From positions 1 to 64,000 of the forward strand of contig NZ_FXUT01000018.1 of the NCBI RefSeq assembly GCF_900183385.1: DNA of 64,000 nt, in the 5' to 3' direction. The DNA comes from Listeria costaricensis. Its GTDB lineage: Bacteria; Bacillota; Bacilli; Lactobacillales; Listeriaceae. Position numbers and translations under genes: made by a program. The notes beneath the pieces are model-generated. The model made no database searches, was not told the DNA's origin, and worked only from the letters and a program-made list of their open reading frames with translations. Positions 26,184 through 34,909 of the stretch are shown in pieces; the first letter of the stretch is position 1, and the number at the start of each line of letters is the position of its first letter.

Positions 26184-27176
26184 GTGGGATTACAAGCTGA
26201 ATTGATGGAATTGCAACCTGTTGTGATGCACTTATTCTCAAAAAGTATCCGCGAAAACAGACTGTCGCACGGCTATTTGCTGGAAGGCGCAAAGGGAACC
26301 GGTAAAAAACGGACCGCGCTCTGGCTTGCACAAAGCTTGTTTTGTTTGGAAAAGACAGATGAAAACAGTGCTTGTGGGCATTGCGTCAACTGTACGCGTA
26401 TCGCAAATGACAACCATCCAGACGTTCACTGGCTGATTCCAGACGGCGCTTCGATCAAAATTGATCAGGTCCGTGAGCTAAAGAATGAACTCAGTAAACG
26501 AGGCATGGAGTCAGATCAAAAAGTATTAATCATCGATGAAGCAGATAAAATGACGGTTCAATCCGCCAACAGTCTGCTGAAATTTATAGAAGAGCCGGAC
26601 GGAGGCATGTTGCTGCTTTTTATTACGGCCAGTCCAGGGAAGATTTTGCCGACCATCAAGTCGCGTCTTCAACCAGTGTCTTTCAAGGAGCTCAGTTATC
26701 CGAACCGCCTGAAAGCATTCACCAGTGCGGGAATCGGCGAGCAGAAGGCGCGAATATATGCCAGCTTGACCGGCAGTTTGACAAGAGCGCTGGCATGGGA
26801 AGAAGAGGACGAATTTTCCGAGGCTCGAAACGCAGTAATCAAGCTATACGAAGGGCTGTATCATAATGGCCCAAGTCCGCTTATCCACATTCAGGATACG
26901 TGGATGCAGCTCTTTAAGGACAAAACAGCCTGTGCATTTGGCTTGGAGCTGTTGCTGCTTCTATTCCGCGACCGGATGCATCTTTCGCTTTCAGGGGATT
27001 ACGAAATCGTCTGCACAGGTCAGCAGGAAATGTTGAAGCAGGACGCACTGCGCTACTCGCTTAAAGAGACGACAAGTGCAATAGAGCTAGTTCTATCTGC
27101 AAAAACCAAGCTGGATTCCAACATGAATATGCAGCTTTTGATGGAGCAGCTGGTACTCAAGCTACAGGGGAGGTAA
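26184..27176 (+). CDS. holB: DNA polymerase III delta prime subunit
   Basis: 330 aa clamp-loader subunit. The P-loop is GAKGTGKKRT (about 35-44), the zinc cysteines are in CLEKTDENSACGHCVNC (about 56-72), VLIIDEADKM is the Walker B motif, and SANSLLKFIEEP is highly conserved. I chose the GTG at 26184 behind AAGGAAG. It works with HolA and DnaX to load the sliding clamp. It begins a tightly packed run holB-ricT-yabA-trmN6-yazA-rsmI, matching the Bacillus/Listeria order. Confidence 0.95.
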   Translation: MGLQAELMELQPVVMHLFSKSIRENRLSHGYLLEGAKGTGKKRTALWLAQSLFCLEKTDENSACGHCVNCTRIANDNHPDVHWLIPDGASIKIDQVRELKNELSKRGMESDQKVLIIDEADKMTVQSANSLLKFIEEPDGGMLLLFITASPGKILPTIKSRLQPVSFKELSYPNRLKAFTSAGIGEQKARIYASLTGSLTRALAWEEEDEFSEARNAVIKLYEGLYHNGPSPLIHIQDTWMQLFKDKTACAFGLELLLLLFRDRMHLSLSGDYEIVCTGQQEMLKQDALRYSLKETTSAIELVLSAKTKLDSNMNMQLLMEQLVLKLQGR

Positions 27177-27181
27177 TCCAT

Positions 27182-28015
27182 TTGCTTAAAATCGTTGGCG
27201 TGCGTTTTAAAGACGCTGGTAAGATTTATTATTTTTCACCCGGTGATCTTGCTATCAAGCAGGGGCAGGGCGTGATTGTCGAGAATGCGCAAGGCCTTGA
27301 ATTCGGTCAGGCGGTCATTGAGCCGCGGCTGGTCGACGAGGAGGATGTCGTTTTACCGCTCAAGAATGTCATTCGGATTGCAACGGCAGCCGACTATGCG
27401 TGCGTGCAGGAAAATGCGGATTCCTGCCAAAAAGCTTTCTTGACATGTGATGAAAAAATCCGTGAGCACAAGATTGATATGAGTCTTGTGGATGTTGACT
27501 ATACATTTGACCGCAACAAAATTATTTTTTATTTTACAGCAGAAGGACGCGTGGATTTTCGGGAGCTTGTGAAAGACCTGGCTTCGATCTTCCGTACGCG
27601 AATCGAGCTGCGCCAAATTGGTGTTCGTGATGAAGCCAAGCTGCTCGGCGGGATCGGCCCATGCGGTCGGATGCTATGCTGTTCGACTTTTCTGGGAGAT
27701 TTTGAACCAGTGTCGATCAAAATGGCGAAAGATCAGAACCTATCGCTCAATCCAACAAAAATTTCCGGACTTTGCGGCCGCCTGATGTGCTGTCTCAAAT
27801 ATGAAAACGATCAATATGAAGAAGCGAAAAAAGAAATGCCGGATGTCGGAACAACGATCACAACACCTGAGGGAATTACTGCAAAAGTGACGGGAATCAA
27901 TCTCTTGCAGCGCATTCTCCAAGTGCGTTTGCCGGAAGAGGAACTCGTCGTGGAATATGAACTGGATGAAATTCGTCCGTTCAATCCAAGCTTAGCCCAA
28001 TCAGCACAATCTTGA
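27182..28015 (+). CDS. ricT: PSP1-domain protein RicT (YaaT)
   Basis: 277 aa. The PSP1 domain spans about 65-205 and contains the cysteine pairs GPCGRMLCC and CGRLMCC that ligate iron-sulfur clusters in the B. subtilis RicAFT complex, which promotes RNase Y-dependent mRNA processing. TTG start preceded by GGGGAGG, 5 bp after holB. The neighbours are the conserved DNA replication/RNA genes, so identity is firm. Confidence 0.93.
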   Translation: MLKIVGVRFKDAGKIYYFSPGDLAIKQGQGVIVENAQGLEFGQAVIEPRLVDEEDVVLPLKNVIRIATAADYACVQENADSCQKAFLTCDEKIREHKIDMSLVDVDYTFDRNKIIFYFTAEGRVDFRELVKDLASIFRTRIELRQIGVRDEAKLLGGIGPCGRMLCCSTFLGDFEPVSIKMAKDQNLSLNPTKISGLCGRLMCCLKYENDQYEEAKKEMPDVGTTITTPEGITAKVTGINLLQRILQVRLPEEELVVEYELDEIRPFNPSLAQSAQS

Positions 28016-28025
28016 GGTGAATAAC

Positions 28026-28400
28026 GTGGATAAAAAAGCTGTTTTTGATTCAGTAAGCAATATGGAAGAACAGATCGGCGAACTTTATCAGCAACTGGGA
28101 GAACTGAAAACCAATCTGGGTGAGATGCTCGAGGAAAACAACCGCTTGCAGCTCGAAAATGATCATTTGCGGGTGCGGCTTTCGGAACTCGACGATTCGA
28201 GTGAGCCGTCTGATTCCGAGACAGTCATGGCGCCAAAACGTAAAGAAGCGATGCAGCAGATGTTCGATCACGGTGCAGGTCATGATAATCTGGTCCGGCT
28301 CTACAGGGAAGGGTTTCATGTCTGCAATGTCCATTTTGGCAGCCCTCGCAGCGGTGATGAAGACTGCTTGTTCTGTCTGTCACTACTCAGCAAAAAATAA
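28026..28400 (+). CDS. yabA: Replication initiation control protein YabA
   Basis: 124 aa. The N-terminal coiled coil (about 1-60, [15 protein letters not shown]) forms the tetramerisation region, and the C-terminal zinc domain has CNVHFGS and CLFC. YabA binds DnaA and DnaN and limits re-initiation in B. subtilis. I chose the GTG at 28026, giving the DKKAVFDSV start that matches YabA proteins, with GAGG eight bases upstream. Confidence 0.93.
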   Translation: MDKKAVFDSVSNMEEQIGELYQQLGELKTNLGEMLEENNRLQLENDHLRVRLSELDDSSEPSDSETVMAPKRKEAMQQMFDHGAGHDNLVRLYREGFHVCNVHFGSPRSGDEDCLFCLSLLSKK

Positions 28401-28407
28401 TCAATAC

Positions 28408-28446
28408 AGACCTTTCCCGCATATTCTGCGCGTGAAGGGTCTTTTT
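28408..28446 (+). terminator. Terminator between yabA and the tRNA methyltransferase gene
   Basis: AGACCTTTC (28408-28416) pairs with GAAGGGTCT (28434-28442, one G-U), followed by TTTT. It may be partial, since the next gene starts 15 bp later. Confidence 0.6.
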
Positions 28447-28460
28447 AAAAGGTGATTAAT

Positions 28461-29207
28461 ATGGAATTTCTTCAAGGCGATGAACGGCTGGATTTTTTAC
28501 TGGCCGAAAAATTACGAATCGTGCAAAGTCCATCCGTGTTTTCCTTTTCACTGGATGCCGTTTTGCTGGCTCATTTCAGCTATATACCGGCTCGAAAAGG
28601 AAGCATTGTTGATTTATGCAGCGGGAATGGGGTCGTGCCGCTCCTTATAAGCAAGCACACGGAAGTGCCGATTTACGGGGTGGAAATCCAGCCTCGTCTG
28701 GCAGATATGGCCCGTCGGAGCATTGCCTACAACAAATTGGACGATAAAATCACGATGATCGAACAGGATTTGAAAACGGTGGTACCGCTGCTCGGGAAAG
28801 AGAAGCATACGGTCGTGACCTGCAATCCGCCTTATTTTAAAACACCAGAAACATCCAAGCAGAATCCCAATCAGCATTTGGCGATTGCTCGGCACGAGAT
28901 CATGTGCACGCTGGAGGATACGATCCAAGTGGCCTCGGCTCTTTTGAAACAAGGCGGGAAAGCGAATTTTGTGCATCGGCCAGAGCGACTGTTGGAAATT
29001 CTGGATTTGATGCGCCACAACCGGCTGGAACCAAAACGTGTCCAGTTCGTTCATCCACTTTTAAAAAAAGAGGCGAATATGGTGCTGGTCGAAGGGATCA
29101 AAGACGGGCGAGAAGGCGTCCGGTATCTGCCGCCCATCTATGTACATAACGAAACGGGTGGCTATACAGACGAAGTGAAGGAGATTTTATATGGCGAAAG
29201 CAAGTGA
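28461..29207 (+). CDS. tRNA1(Val) A37 N6-methyltransferase family
   Basis: 248 aa Rossmann-type methyltransferase (YabB/TrmN6 family). The SAM-binding loop is [12 protein letters not shown], and the amino-methyltransferase motif is TCNPPYFK, typical of N6-adenine methylation. ATG 28461 with AAGGTGATTAAT upstream is preferred to the GTG at 28452. Its end overlaps the GIY-YIG gene by 17 bp. Confidence 0.9.
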   Translation: MEFLQGDERLDFLLAEKLRIVQSPSVFSFSLDAVLLAHFSYIPARKGSIVDLCSGNGVVPLLISKHTEVPIYGVEIQPRLADMARRSIAYNKLDDKITMIEQDLKTVVPLLGKEKHTVVTCNPPYFKTPETSKQNPNQHLAIARHEIMCTLEDTIQVASALLKQGGKANFVHRPERLLEILDLMRHNRLEPKRVQFVHPLLKKEANMVLVEGIKDGREGVRYLPPIYVHNETGGYTDEVKEILYGESK

Positions 29208-29481
29208 TCACTATTTTTATGTGCTGCTTTGCGCGGACGGAACTTATTACGGTGGCTATACGACAGACGTGGCGCGGCGTGAGCAGGAACACAATGACGG
29301 CATTCGCTGCAAGTATACCAAAACAAGACGCCCTGTAAAAATGATCCATTTTGAAAAGTTTGCGACCCGGAGTGAAGCGACAAAAGCAGAAGCCGCTTTT
29401 AAAAAGCTGTCACGTGTCAAGAAAGATCGTTACTTAACGGAAAACGGAGGAGAACGCGATGAAAAGTCAGAAAAGCTTTGA
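29191..29481 (+). CDS. yazA: GIY-YIG nuclease-superfamily protein YazA
   Basis: 96 aa, a single GIY-YIG domain. The first motif is [17 protein letters not shown], followed by the conserved arginine region [12 protein letters not shown]. Proteins of this UPF0213 type are compact and have no proven substrate. AAGGAG ribosome site. It overlaps both neighbours, so it is translationally coupled in the run. Confidence 0.92.
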   Translation: MAKASDHYFYVLLCADGTYYGGYTTDVARREQEHNDGIRCKYTKTRRPVKMIHFEKFATRSEATKAEAAFKKLSRVKKDRYLTENGGERDEKSEKL

Positions 29482-30340
29482 GCAGCAAGTGACAGGTGGG
29501 ATTTTGTATCTTGTCCCCACACCGATCGGCAATCTGGAAGACATCACTTTTCGGGCGCTCCGAGTGATGAAAGAGGCCGATTTGATTGCTGCAGAAGATA
29601 CGCGCAATACGATCAAGTTGCTCAATCATTTTGAAATCAGCACAAAGATGATTAGCTATCATCAGCATAGCGACGGCGGCCGATTAGAGGAGCTGGTCGA
29701 CAAACTTTCAGCAGGTGAAACGATCGCGCTTGTCAGTGACGCAGGCATGCCATCGATCAGCGACCCGGGATTTGAGCTTGTGCAGGCGGCCCTTTCAAAG
29801 GAAATCACTGTTGTCCCGCTTCCAGGAGCCAACGCAGCTTTAACGGCATTGATCGCCTCAGGCTTAGCGCCGCAACCATTTTACTTTTATGGCTTTCTTC
29901 CGCGACAAAACAAAGAACGCCGTGAAGCGCTGCAAAAATTGGCGCGGCGGCAGGAGACGTGGATCCTTTATGAATCGCCGCATCGGTTGAAGGAAGCTTT
30001 GAAAGCCATTGAAAAGGCAGTTGGCGGAACGCGGCAGATCGTTTTATGTCGTGAATTGACCAAGCGCTATGAAGAATTTTTACGCGGCACTGTTTCCGAG
30101 GCACTCGAATGGGCAAATGAACAGGAAGTGCGCGGCGAATTCTGCTTGATTGTAGCCGGAAATGAGCAGGCCGACGATTCAGACGAAGAAACGGCTTGGT
30201 GGCAGGCGCTTTCTGTGAAGGAGCATGTGGAGCAGGTGATGGCACAGCAGAGTCTGACTTCTAAAGACGCCATCAAGCAGGTCATGAAAGAGCGCGGCCT
30301 ACCGAAACGCGAAGTCTATGCGGCCTATCATGAAATTTGA
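29459..30340 (+). CDS. rsmI: 16S rRNA 2'-O-ribose C1402 methyltransferase
   Basis: 293 aa of the tetrapyrrole-methylase fold. Motifs are LVPTPIGNLEDIT, AEDTRNT, LVSDAGMPSISDPG and VPLPGANAALTALIASG, all diagnostic of RsmI, which methylates C1402 in 16S rRNA. GGAGGAG ribosome site; it overlaps yazA by 23 bp. Confidence 0.95.
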   Translation: MKSQKSFEQQVTGGILYLVPTPIGNLEDITFRALRVMKEADLIAAEDTRNTIKLLNHFEISTKMISYHQHSDGGRLEELVDKLSAGETIALVSDAGMPSISDPGFELVQAALSKEITVVPLPGANAALTALIASGLAPQPFYFYGFLPRQNKERREALQKLARRQETWILYESPHRLKEALKAIEKAVGGTRQIVLCRELTKRYEEFLRGTVSEALEWANEQEVRGEFCLIVAGNEQADDSDEETAWWQALSVKEHVEQVMAQQSLTSKDAIKQVMKERGLPKREVYAAYHEI

Positions 30341-30352
30341 GGAGGAAATGGA

Positions 30353-30709
30353 ATGGCAGATTCAGTGATTGAGAGTTATATCGAAAAGTGTGATCTGAAC
30401 GTGCAACCGCTGCTTAGGAAAGTATACGAGACGATTCAAGAAGCAGTTCCCGCCGAAACAACCGAAAAAATCAGCTACGGCATGCCGACATTTTATTTAC
30501 ACGGCAACCTGGTTCATTTCGCCCCAATGAAAAAACATCTCGGCTTTTATCCCACACCAAGCGCTGTGACCCATTTTGCGTCCCGACTCACGGCGTACAA
30601 GACCACCAAGGGAGCCATTCAATTTCCTTATGATCAGCCAATCCCGTATGAACTGATTGCAGAAATCACAAAGTTCCGCGTGGAGGAGAATGTGTTAAAG
30701 GGGAAATGA
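30353..30709 (+). CDS. DUF1801 / YdhG-like protein
   Basis: 118 aa single-domain protein. KISYGMPTFYLHGNLVHFA and KHLGFYPTPSAV are the typical DUF1801 segments. The family includes proteins proposed to be iron chaperone-like (frataxin fold) in Bacillus, but function is not settled. It starts 12 bp after rsmI with GGAGGAAATGG upstream, so it is probably cotranscribed. Confidence 0.85.
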   Translation: MADSVIESYIEKCDLNVQPLLRKVYETIQEAVPAETTEKISYGMPTFYLHGNLVHFAPMKKHLGFYPTPSAVTHFASRLTAYKTTKGAIQFPYDQPIPYELIAEITKFRVEENVLKGK

Positions 30710-30760
30710 GGCAGCCTTGGCCAGAAGGTAATAGAGGCGTCACTTGAATAGAGGGAAAAT

Positions 30761-30835
30761 AAGAGAATCAAAAATGCAGTAATAGCGCCAGTTTGTAAGG
30801 CGGCTGTTGTCTGATTTTTTGATTCTCTTTGTTTT
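30761..30835 (+). terminator. Terminator ending the holB-rsmI run
   Basis: AAGAGAATCAAAAA (30761-30774) pairs with TTTTTGATTCTCTT (30816-30829), followed by TGTTTT. A weakly coding minus-strand frame over it is not a gene. Confidence 0.8.
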
Positions 30836-31040
30836 ATCAGCTGTTTTTTCGCTTGGATAGGATTTTGAACGGCAAACGGTTCTTTTTACCCGTTTTTTTA
30901 AGTGAGCTGAAATAGGGTGTCGCAAATAAAAGTAATGAATTTTACTATATAAATATTTATGTAAGGAAAAAATTAACAAAAAATTAGTTCAAATTAACTA
31001 GCAGGCGTTTTGTAGAGAAATACACGGATGAAAAATTTTA

Positions 31041-31069
31041 TTGTAATCGCTTTCTCATTATGATATGAT
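31041..31069 (+). promoter_or_regulatory. Promoter with overlapping cre site
   Basis: TTGTAA (31041-31046), a 17 bp spacer and TATGAT (31064-31069). The cre consensus TGWAANCGNTNWCA is matched by TGTAATCGCTTTCT (31042-31055) at all but the last base, overlapping the -35 region, so CcpA should repress this promoter directly. Confidence 0.75.
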
Positions 31070-31085
31070 GATTTCAGAAAATAAC

Positions 31086-31114
31086 GGATTGTTACTGCTA
31101 AGGCAGGCAAAACC
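31086..31114 (+). promoter_or_regulatory. LicT/BglG-type ribonucleic antiterminator (RAT)
   Basis: GGATTGTTACTGCTAAGGCAGGCAAAACC-type sequence at 31086-31114: the GGATTGTTACTG left arm and GCAGGCAAAACC right arm match the B. subtilis licT/bglP RAT very closely. BglG-family proteins bind it and prevent formation of the overlapping terminator. No such regulator gene is in the window. Confidence 0.85.
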
Positions 31115-31167
31115 AATGATTTTTCGATAGGTTATCGGACTATTTTGGTATTGTCTGGCTTTTTTTG
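31099..31167 (+). terminator. Conditional terminator overlapping the RAT
   Basis: The right arm of the RAT, AGGCAGGCAAAACCAA, can pair (three mismatches) with TTGGTATTGTCTGGCT just before TTTTTTT at about 31160-31166. The mutually exclusive hairpins are the standard BglG/LicT switch. Confidence 0.75.
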
Positions 31168-31211
31168 TGCAGAGAATTCGTTATTTAACTATTCAAAAAA
31201 GGAGACAAAAA

Positions 31212-32456
31212 ATGAAGAAAAAGATTAGTTTAGTTGCATTGCTACTGGTAGTTTCGATGGTATTTGCTGCATGTTCTAGTAGCGGCAGTGATTCTTCTTC
31301 GGGAGAGAAATTGAGTGCGAAAGATACCACGTTAGTAACAGATGTGATTGATAAAGGGGAAGTAGGATCAGCCGTCATCTTGACTTATCCTGAAGCTGTG
31401 AAAGGCAGCGACTTGTCACCATCTGATTTTGCTGTTTTTGCGGGAGCTAAAAGCCGTAACATCCAAGCAGTATATACAAGTGAGAAAAAGGCCGTAGGAA
31501 CTCCGGCTGAGAAAGGTAAATATGTAGTCCTTGAATTAAATCCAAGTGATGCCAATGCAAGTACGCTGGTTTTTGATGTAGAAAAATTCATCAACAGCCG
31601 CGCCAACATGAGCTATACAGTGAAACAAACAGCAACTGTTAAATCGGACAAAGGAACTGAATATGCACCAACAGCAAGCATGGCTGTTAAAGATACAGTG
31701 ACACCAATTCTTGATCAATTTAAAGGGGATACATTCAAAGATGGCGATAACAAAATGGCTTACCGCCTGTATTCTCCAACAACAGAAAGCAGTGATTCAG
31801 CGAAAAAACCATTGATCATCTACCTTCACGGTTCAGGTGAGCGCGGTGACGACAATGAAATGCAGCTTTTAGGAACAGACGGACCGGCAACTTTTGCTGG
31901 AAAGAGCTTCCAAACAACGACACCAAGTTACGTATTAGCGCCACAGGTTCCATGGGACAAAGAACGTAACGGCTGGTTCAATGAAGGCCAAACACAAATG
32001 GTGAAAAAATTAATCGACAAAGTGGTTTCTGAACATAGCGATATCGACACTTCACGCATCTACATTTCAGGTGTATCCAACGGGGCAACAGGTACTTGGA
32101 AAATGCTCGTTGAAAATCCAGACTTCTTTGCAGCAGCACTGCCAATCTCTGGCTACATGTACGATGCAAATGCTGAATTCGTTCAGGACGGTACAGCTCG
32201 CTACTTAGCACCTAACAAAGAAGATGCAGCGAAAATCAAAGATATTCCAATCTGGGCTTTCCAAGCAGAAGATGATCCTGTAAACAGTGTTCAAGGTTCG
32301 CTTCAAGCAGTTCAAGCAGTGAAAGATGCTGGCGGCACGAAAATCCAAATGACTGAATATCCATCTGGACTTGTTACGCCGAATCCGCATGCAGCTTGGG
32401 AAAAAGCATACAACAATTCACAAGCACTAACATGGTTGGTTTCTAATCACAAATAA
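31212..32456 (+). CDS. Lipoprotein with alpha/beta hydrolase (esterase) domain
   Basis: 414 aa. A type II signal peptide with lipobox VFAAC anchors it to the outer face of the membrane, followed by a Ser/Gly linker. Residues about 35-170 form an Ig-like domain seen before some esterases. The C-terminal part (about 180-414) is a PHB-depolymerase/prolyl-oligopeptidase-like hydrolase with YLHGSGERGD and nucleophile elbow GVSNGATG; the end carries NPHAAW with the likely catalytic His. ATG 31212 has AAAGGAG upstream. The cre-controlled promoter and LicT-type RAT imply induction by beta-glucosides and glucose repression, so it may deacylate plant glycans. Substrate is inferred. Confidence 0.85.
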   Translation: MKKKISLVALLLVVSMVFAACSSSGSDSSSGEKLSAKDTTLVTDVIDKGEVGSAVILTYPEAVKGSDLSPSDFAVFAGAKSRNIQAVYTSEKKAVGTPAEKGKYVVLELNPSDANASTLVFDVEKFINSRANMSYTVKQTATVKSDKGTEYAPTASMAVKDTVTPILDQFKGDTFKDGDNKMAYRLYSPTTESSDSAKKPLIIYLHGSGERGDDNEMQLLGTDGPATFAGKSFQTTTPSYVLAPQVPWDKERNGWFNEGQTQMVKKLIDKVVSEHSDIDTSRIYISGVSNGATGTWKMLVENPDFFAAALPISGYMYDANAEFVQDGTARYLAPNKEDAAKIKDIPIWAFQAEDDPVNSVQGSLQAVQAVKDAGGTKIQMTEYPSGLVTPNPHAAWEKAYNNSQALTWLVSNHK

Positions 32457-32466
32457 ATAACCGTAC

Positions 32467-32545
32467 AAAAACAGGCAAAAGCATGTGTTTCTCCCTGATA
32501 GACGATCTTGGAGAAGCTATCCCTCACGCTTTTGCCTGTTTTTTA
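32467..32545. terminator. Bidirectional terminator
   Basis: AAAAACAGGCAAAAGC (32467-32482) and GCTTTTGCCTGTTTTT (32528-32543) form a 16 bp perfect stem between the convergent lipoprotein and abrB genes, overlapping the abrB stop codon. Confidence 0.85.
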
Positions 32546-32818
32546 TTGGAAATTTTTCTGAATCTCCGCAATAAGCTCTTCCGCGCCTTCCTTGCTTAAA
32601 GTTAATTTTCCATCTAAAAACTTCTTGTTATCAACTGAAAATTCGCCCGTCACATCGCAGACTAAGCCGGCCGTATATTTCTTTAAAATAATACTCTCCT
32701 CATCAATAAAGATTTCGACGGGATCTTTGACTTTTAGATTAAGCGTGCGGCGAATTTCAATCGGAATAACAATTCTGCCAAGATCATCAATTTTTCTCAC
32801 TACCCCTGTTGATTTCAA
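32543..32818 (-). CDS. abrB: AbrB-family transition-state regulator
   Basis: 91 aa. The N-terminal swapped-hairpin DNA-binding domain (KSTGVVRKIDDLGRIVIPIEIRRTL) matches B. subtilis AbrB, and the C-terminal part ends KEGAEELIAEIQKNFQ. I chose the TTG at 32818 with AGGTG six bases upstream, because this aligns with the AbrB start; the GTG at 32827 would lack a spaced ribosome site. The position between rsmI and a glucose-uptake gene matches Listeria lmo0168. Confidence 0.88.
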   Translation of the reverse strand: MKSTGVVRKIDDLGRIVIPIEIRRTLNLKVKDPVEIFIDEESIILKKYTAGLVCDVTGEFSVDNKKFLDGKLTLSKEGAEELIAEIQKNFQ

Positions 32819-32973
32819 AGTGAACACCTGCTTTCATGTAGCTTTTTTCTCACTTTACCCCTAATTGTTCGGTTATAAGCTCTTTTATACCAAAAAATGG
32901 AAAAATCCTGAGCAGGAGTCATTTCCCAGAAAAAGGGTATAAGTTCAAAAGAAATCAATAGGGGGAGTTTATA

Positions 32974-33831
32974 ATGAATATTGTCGTAGCACTTATACCA
33001 GCGATTATGTGGGGGATTATGCCGCTGATCGTTTCAAAAATCGGCGGAAAACCGAAACAGCAAATTATTGGGACGACACTCGGCGCTTTTATTTTTGCTG
33101 TGTTTGTTTTCTTTTTTACGGATCCGCATTATACAATGACGATTTTACTGGCAAGCTTTGTTTCGGGGGCATTTTGGAGTCTCGGACAGATGAACCAGTT
33201 TCGCGCCTTTACGCAGGTGGGCGTTTCTAAGACGATGCCGCTTTCGACTGGGATGCAGCTAGTCGGCACGTCACTTTTCGGTGTGTTTGCTTTTCACGAA
33301 TGGGGGACAACAGCCAAATTGGTGCTGGGTTTTTCAGCGCTAGTGCTAATTATTATCGGGATCGCTCTTTCCAGCTACCAGGAGAATAAAGATGCTGAGC
33401 AGGGCACGAATATGAAAAAAGGCTTGGTCACACTCTTGGTTTCGACAGTCGGCTATGTCGGCTATGTAGTCGTAACAAGATGGTTTGATATAGATGGCTG
33501 GGATGCTATTTTACCGCAGGCTGTCGGAATGGTCGTAGCGGCACTGCTCTTTGCCGTCAAGAGTGATGAGAAACGCTTTACCAAGCAAACTTTTCTTAAT
33601 ATTATACCCGGACTTCTATGGGCAACAGGTAATCTGGCCTTACTTTTTTCCAATGCCATGGTTGGAATTGCTACAGGGTTCTCACTTTCGCAAATGGGCG
33701 TTGTGATTTCAACCCTTGGCGGCATTCTGTTTTTAGGTGAAAAGAAGACGAAGAAAGAATGGATATTTGTTGTTATAGGAGTAATCTTAGTCATTACAGG
33801 CGGAACGATGATCGGTTTTGCTAAAAGTTGA
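32974..33831 (+). CDS. GRP-family sugar (glucose) uptake protein
   Basis: 285 aa with about ten hydrophobic segments, an EamA-like glucose/ribose porter related to B. subtilis GlcU. Start [23 protein letters not shown]; the repeated half has [19 protein letters not shown], and [13 protein letters not shown] and [25 protein letters not shown] are family hallmarks. It probably imports glucose by proton symport independent of the PTS. A paralogue lies at 34910-35767. Confidence 0.9.
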   Translation: MNIVVALIPAIMWGIMPLIVSKIGGKPKQQIIGTTLGAFIFAVFVFFFTDPHYTMTILLASFVSGAFWSLGQMNQFRAFTQVGVSKTMPLSTGMQLVGTSLFGVFAFHEWGTTAKLVLGFSALVLIIIGIALSSYQENKDAEQGTNMKKGLVTLLVSTVGYVGYVVVTRWFDIDGWDAILPQAVGMVVAALLFAVKSDEKRFTKQTFLNIIPGLLWATGNLALLFSNAMVGIATGFSLSQMGVVISTLGGILFLGEKKTKKEWIFVVIGVILVITGGTMIGFAKS

Positions 33832-33931
33832 GGAATGATTGTGAATTAAAATAGTTCGCTTTTTTATGATTTGAAAGATAATTATTGTATAATCAATAAA
33901 GAAATTATTTTAATGAAGAAAAGGGCGAAAA

Positions 33932-34714
33932 ATGATGGAACAACATTCACTATCCTCCGTAGTTATACGCGAAGCATTAACGTTTTCGGGTGCGCCAGTC
34001 ATTATTACCGATCCGAATATCTCGAATAACCCAATTGTTTTTGTCAATGAAGCCTTTGAAGAATTAACGGGTTACACAGCCGAGGAAGCTGTCGGTCAAA
34101 ATTGTCGCTTTTTACAGAGGGAAGATACTGACAAAGAAGCTTTGCGCGCAATCAGTGAAGCCGTGCGCTTGAAACTGCCAACAAAGCAGATCTTGAAGAA
34201 TTATAAAAAGAATGGCGATGTTTTTTACAACGAATTGACCATTCGACCGATCTATGATGAAAATGGCGCCGTCTATTTCCTAGGCTTGCAAAAAGATGTC
34301 AGTGAGGTTGAACAGTTGAAAAGAGAGATGCGCCATGCAGAAGAAACGATTTTTTCGCTGACAGCACCGATTATTCCGCTGAGCCAGGAAATGGCGATTT
34401 TGCCACTCATCGGCATACTTGATGAAAATCGCTTCAAGATATTACTCGAAAAAAGCACGCGCTATTTGGAAGAAAGAGAGATTGCCTATCTGATTCTGGA
34501 CTTCTCCGGCTTGACCAAATTTGACGAGTCGATCGTAACGGGCATCATGAATTTCCGCAAATTCTTAGATTTAATGGGCATTCGGACAGTCTTTACAGGA
34601 ATCAATCCGCCGCTTGCCAAGTCCTCCGTCTTATTTGACAATCATCTGCAAGGCATTACAACATTCCATTCAGTCGATCAGGCGTTGAAGCATTTTCAAT
34701 TTAAACCACATTAA
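33932..34714 (+). CDS. LOV-STAS blue-light receptor, YtvA-like
   Basis: 260 aa. The LOV (PAS) domain at about 15-125 has the flavin-adduct cysteine C58 in GQNCRFLQ, preceded by VFVNEAFEELTGYTAEEA. A linker helix follows, then a STAS domain (about 145-255). This is the arrangement of B. subtilis YtvA and L. monocytogenes Lmo0799, light sensors that feed the stressosome and sigma-B. The gene lies between two glucose-uptake paralogues, not near other stressosome genes. The ribosome site is AAGGGCGAAAA; either of two adjacent ATGs could start. It is followed by a terminator at 34719-34750. Confidence 0.93.
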   Translation: MMEQHSLSSVVIREALTFSGAPVIITDPNISNNPIVFVNEAFEELTGYTAEEAVGQNCRFLQREDTDKEALRAISEAVRLKLPTKQILKNYKKNGDVFYNELTIRPIYDENGAVYFLGLQKDVSEVEQLKREMRHAEETIFSLTAPIIPLSQEMAILPLIGILDENRFKILLEKSTRYLEEREIAYLILDFSGLTKFDESIVTGIMNFRKFLDLMGIRTVFTGINPPLAKSSVLFDNHLQGITTFHSVDQALKHFQFKPH

Positions 34715-34718
34715 AAAG

Positions 34719-34750
34719 CACGCCCGGAAGGTAAACTGGGCGTGTTTTTT
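34719..34750 (+). terminator. Terminator after the LOV gene
   Basis: CACGCCC (34719-34725) pairs with GGGCGTG (34738-34744), followed by TTTTTT. Confidence 0.8.
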
Positions 34751-34909
34751 AAAGCGCTTCGAAAAACTTAATATTTAAATGAAACGCTTACCTGAAAAAA
34801 AGCGCTATTCAATTTTTCGCGTATCCGCTATAATGGAGAAGTTAAACATTTCACCTACACAAAAATCGCATAACTTCCAAGCAGGTGTATAAACAGGGAG
34901 GACAATAAG

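Noticed and set aside
30740-30979. 79-codon minus-strand ORF after the DUF1801 gene
   Set aside because: It runs through a strong terminator hairpin and has no plausible start or homology.
34752-34810. cre site before the second glucose-uptake gene
   Set aside because: TGAAACGCTTACC resembles cre but lacks one base of the required spacing; AAGCGCT copies nearby are too partial.
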